Of a stretch of DNA of 7,048 nucleotides, positions 5,387 to 7,048 are shown in pieces. The translations under genes were made by a program, and so were the position numbers. Below the pieces are notes generated by a model. That model was not told the DNA's origin, made no database searches, and saw only the letters and a program-made list of their open reading frames with translations. Location of the stretch: positions 1 to 7,048 of the forward strand of contig PWRV01000039.1 of the NCBI GenBank assembly GCA_003563455.1, in the 5' to 3' direction. Position 1 is the stretch's first letter. Each line of letters starts with the position of its first letter. Source of the DNA: Thioalkalivibrio sp. (GTDB lineage Bacteria > Pseudomonadota > Gammaproteobacteria > Ectothiorhodospirales > Ectothiorhodospiraceae).

Positions 5387-6291
5387 CGCTGCGTCTCCTT
5401 GCGGCCGATCACCCGGACCTCCGGGATCAGGCGGATGCCGGAACGGGCCTCGACCCGCCGCTGGACCTCCTCGATCAGCCATTCGATGTCGGCCGCGCAG
5501 GCCGCCCCGTCATGGGTGATGAAATTGGCGTGCTTGCGCGAGACCTCGGCGCCGCCACGGTGCAGACCCTTCAGACCCGCCTGCTCGATCAGGACGGCCG
5601 CGTGGCCACCCTCCGGGTTCCTGAACACCGAACCGCCGGAGGGCAGGCCCAGCGGCTGCTTTTGTGAGCGTTCCCGCAACAGTTCCTGGATGCGTGCGCG
5701 CGCGGCGGACGGATCGCCCGGCTGCAGACGCAACACGGTGCGGAGGAAGAACTCCTCGCCGGAGCCGGTGACACTGCGGTAGGCGATCCGGAAGTCGTCG
5801 GAGGTCCGGACCTGGCGCAGCCCCCGGCGATCCATCGTCTCCACCCACTCGACCAGCGGCCAGATCTCGCCGCCCCATGCGCCGGCGTTCATCGCCAGCG
5901 CGCCGCCGATCGTGCCCGGTATGCCGGCGAGAAACTCGGCCCCGATCAGGCCCTCCGCGGCGCAGAACCGCGCTGCCTGGGCACAGGCGAGGCCCGCGCC
6001 GAGCTCCACCCGTTCCGGGTCCACGCGCAGGCGCTGGTTGAGCGCCCCGGAGAGATGGATCACCACACCCTCGATGCCGCCGTCCCGGATCAGCACGTTG
6101 CTGCCCAGGCCCAGGAGGGTGCGCGGAAAGGTCTCCGGCACGGAGGCGAGAAAATGGGCGAGATCGTCCACGTCCTCGGGCTCGAACAGCCAATCGGCCC
6201 GGCCGCCGACCCGCCAGGAGGTCATGCCGGCCAACGGCACGTCGCGCTCCAGCCTGCCGCGCACCCGGAGACTGGCGGCATGGCCGATCAT
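5383..6291 (-). CDS. murB: UDP-N-acetylenolpyruvoylglucosamine reductase MurB, short (type II-like) form
   Basis: MurB is the FAD-dependent, NADPH-using cytoplasmic reductase that converts UDP-GlcNAc-enolpyruvate to UDP-MurNAc, the substrate of MurC encoded just upstream. The product is 302 residues. Seen: TSWRVGGRADW (24-34) and GLGSNVLIRDGG (61-72) of the FAD-binding domain; GIPGTIGGALAMNAGAWGG (123-141); AYRSV with R172 as the likely substrate-stabilising Arg; GGSVFRNP (219-226) with S221 as the proton-donating Ser; and PEVRVIG (290-296) with E291 as the catalytic Glu. These assignments are by homology. At 302 residues it is clearly shorter than E. coli MurB (about 340) and fits the type II class that lacks the extra C-terminal tyrosine loop. 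The start at 6291 is chosen because GGAGG (6303-6299) lies 7 bases upstream and the ATG overlaps the murC stop. The frame stays open further upstream, but only as low-complexity sequence inside murC. Confidence 0.97.
   Translation of the reverse strand: MIGHAASLRVRGRLERDVPLAGMTSWRVGGRADWLFEPEDVDDLAHFLASVPETFPRTLLGLGSNVLIRDGGIEGVVIHLSGALNQRLRVDPERVELGAGLACAQAARFCAAEGLIGAEFLAGIPGTIGGALAMNAGAWGGEIWPLVEWVETMDRRGLRQVRTSDDFRIAYRSVTGSGEEFFLRTVLRLQPGDPSAARARIQELLRERSQKQPLGLPSGGSVFRNPEGGHAAVLIEQAGLKGLHRGGAEVSRKHANFITHDGAACAADIEWLIEEVQRRVEARSGIRLIPEVRVIGRKETQR
5395..5400 (-). promoter_or_regulatory. Ribosome binding site that fixes the ddl start
   Basis: AAGGAG on the minus strand, inside the end of murB, lies 8 bases before the ATG at 5386. 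It selects this start over the longer open frame reaching 5482, whose extra 32 residues are Gly/Pro/Arg-rich shadow sequence of murB. Confidence 0.85.
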
Positions 6292-7048
6292 GCCTGCCCC
6301 TCCGCGAGAAGTCCCGGGAGCCGTGCCGCGAGCTGACCGATGTCCCCGGCGCCCTGGGTGATCACCACATCGCCGGGGACCAGCAGACCCGCCAGCACCC
6401 CGGGAACCGCATCCACGGAATCCACGAAGACCGGCTCGACCCGGCCGCGCAGTCGGATCGCCCGGGCCAGGCTGCGCCCGTCGGCACTGGGTATCGGGGT
6501 CTCCCCGGCCCGGTAGACGTCGAGGAGCACCAGGCCATCCGGGCCCGACAGCACCTCGGCGAAATCCTCGAACAGATCCCGCGTCCGGGTGAAGCGGTGC
6601 GGCTGGAAGACGAGCAGGACCCGGCGACCCGGCCAGGCAGCGCGCACCGCCTCGAGGGTCGCCGCGATCTCCCGCGGGTGATGCCCATAGTCGTCCACCA
6701 GCGTCACCGACCCGCCTGCGATCCGGCACTCCTGCACCTGGAATCGCCGGCCGATGCCCTGGAAGCCCTCCATCGCGCGTTGCAGCGCGTCGGGGGTGAC
6801 CTCGAGTTCGTGCGCCACGGCCGCGGCCGCGAGGGCGTTCAGCACGTTGTGCCGTCCCGGAAGGTTCAGGATCACCGGAACCGGGTCCCGGTCCGGCAGG
6901 TGGAGATCGAAGTGGGTGCGCACCCCCGCCTGGCTGAGGTTCACGGCGCGCACGTCGGCGGCCGGGGCGAAGCCGTAGGTGATGCGCGGCCGCTCGAGGC
7001 GCTCGAGCAGGCGGCGCACCTCCGGGTCGTCGATGCAGAGTACCGCCA
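6288..7048 (-). CDS. murC: UDP-N-acetylmuramate--L-alanine ligase MurC, C-terminal part (5' truncated by window edge)
   Basis: MurC is the cytoplasmic ATP-dependent ligase that joins L-alanine to UDP-MurNAc, the first amino acid addition of the peptidoglycan stem peptide. The frame is open to the right edge, so the start and the N-terminal domain, including the ATP-binding P-loop, lie outside. About 252 residues are visible, roughly the second half of a family member of about 470. Seen directly: GRHNVLNA (6857-6834) at the end of the central ligase domain; the MurC signature DDYGHHP (6695-6675) near the start of the C-terminal Rossmann domain; FQPHRFTRTRDLF (6608-6570), which is typical of MurC and not of MurD/E/F; and GAGDIG (6353-6336) near the C-terminus. 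The residues just inside the edge (AVLCIDDPEVRRLL) align with the E. coli stretch AVMCVDDPVIREL. The TGA stop overlaps the murB ATG as ATGA (6291-6288), so the two are translationally coupled. No sign of disruption. Confidence 0.97.
   Translation of the reverse strand, partial: AVLCIDDPEVRRLLERLERPRITYGFAPAADVRAVNLSQAGVRTHFDLHLPDRDPVPVILNLPGRHNVLNALAAAAVAHELEVTPDALQRAMEGFQGIGRRFQVQECRIAGGSVTLVDDYGHHPREIAATLEAVRAAWPGRRVLLVFQPHRFTRTRDLFEDFAEVLSGPDGLVLLDVYRAGETPIPSADGRSLARAIRLRGRVEPVFVDSVDAVPGVLAGLLVPGDVVITQGAGDIGQLAARLPGLLAEGQA

Noticed and set aside
5387..5482. N-terminal extension of ddl to the upstream ATG at 5482
   Set aside because: The 32 extra residues are Gly/Pro/Arg-rich and lie wholly within murB, while the ATG at 5386 has a strong ribosome binding site and the family start.
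4541..5782. A 413-codon plus-strand frame spanning ddl and the end of murB
   Set aside because: It runs opposite two conserved genes and across their junction; composition and lack of motifs mark it as a shadow.
6292..6729. N-terminal extension of murB up to 6729
   Set aside because: The extra 146 residues are out-of-frame translation of murC; GGAGG and the ATGA overlap fix the start at 6291.

Overview
The window holds a compact stretch of the division and cell wall (dcw) cluster, and every gene lies on the minus strand. Read right to left, in transcription order, the genes are murC (5' end outside the window), murB, ddl, ftsQ, ftsA, ftsZ and lpxC. Base composition is strongly GC-rich throughout and looks uniform, with no mobile element, CRISPR array, RNA gene or foreign-looking island. 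The protein features (FtsZ ending in DIPAFLRKQAD, FtsA and LpxC of Pseudomonas-like type, lpxC directly after ftsZ) indicate a gammaproteobacterium. The high GC and the placement of a short, type II-like MurB between murC and ddl would fit Ectothiorhodospiraceae/Chromatiales or a relative. That lineage is an inference and was not tested.

Region by region: 7048-6288 is the C-terminal part of MurC, 6291-5383 MurB and 5386-4427 D-Ala-D-Ala ligase. These three make cytoplasmic peptidoglycan precursors: MurB makes UDP-MurNAc, MurC adds L-Ala, and Ddl supplies D-Ala-D-Ala. 4440-3652 is FtsQ, 3655-2393 FtsA and 2311-1148 FtsZ, giving the divisome scaffold, the membrane tether and the Z-ring tubulin. 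1027-101 is LpxC, the committed step of lipid A synthesis. The first five genes are translationally fused: three junctions are ATGA stop/start overlaps and the ddl/ftsQ junction overlaps by 14 bases.

Only two real intergenic gaps exist, and both contain dyad-symmetric sequence. The 81-base ftsA-ftsZ gap has two overlapping, mutually exclusive hairpins, one of which begins in the ftsA stop codon, followed by a strong AGGAGG for ftsZ. The 120-base ftsZ-lpxC gap has an 8-bp inverted repeat next to a candidate extended -10 element, then a perfect 11-bp inverted repeat about 30 bases before lpxC. lpxC itself appears to start with TTG. No wholly new system is visible. The points worth following are these leader structures and the unusual lpxC start. 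Positions 1-100, downstream of lpxC, contain no gene I can support and no terminator.
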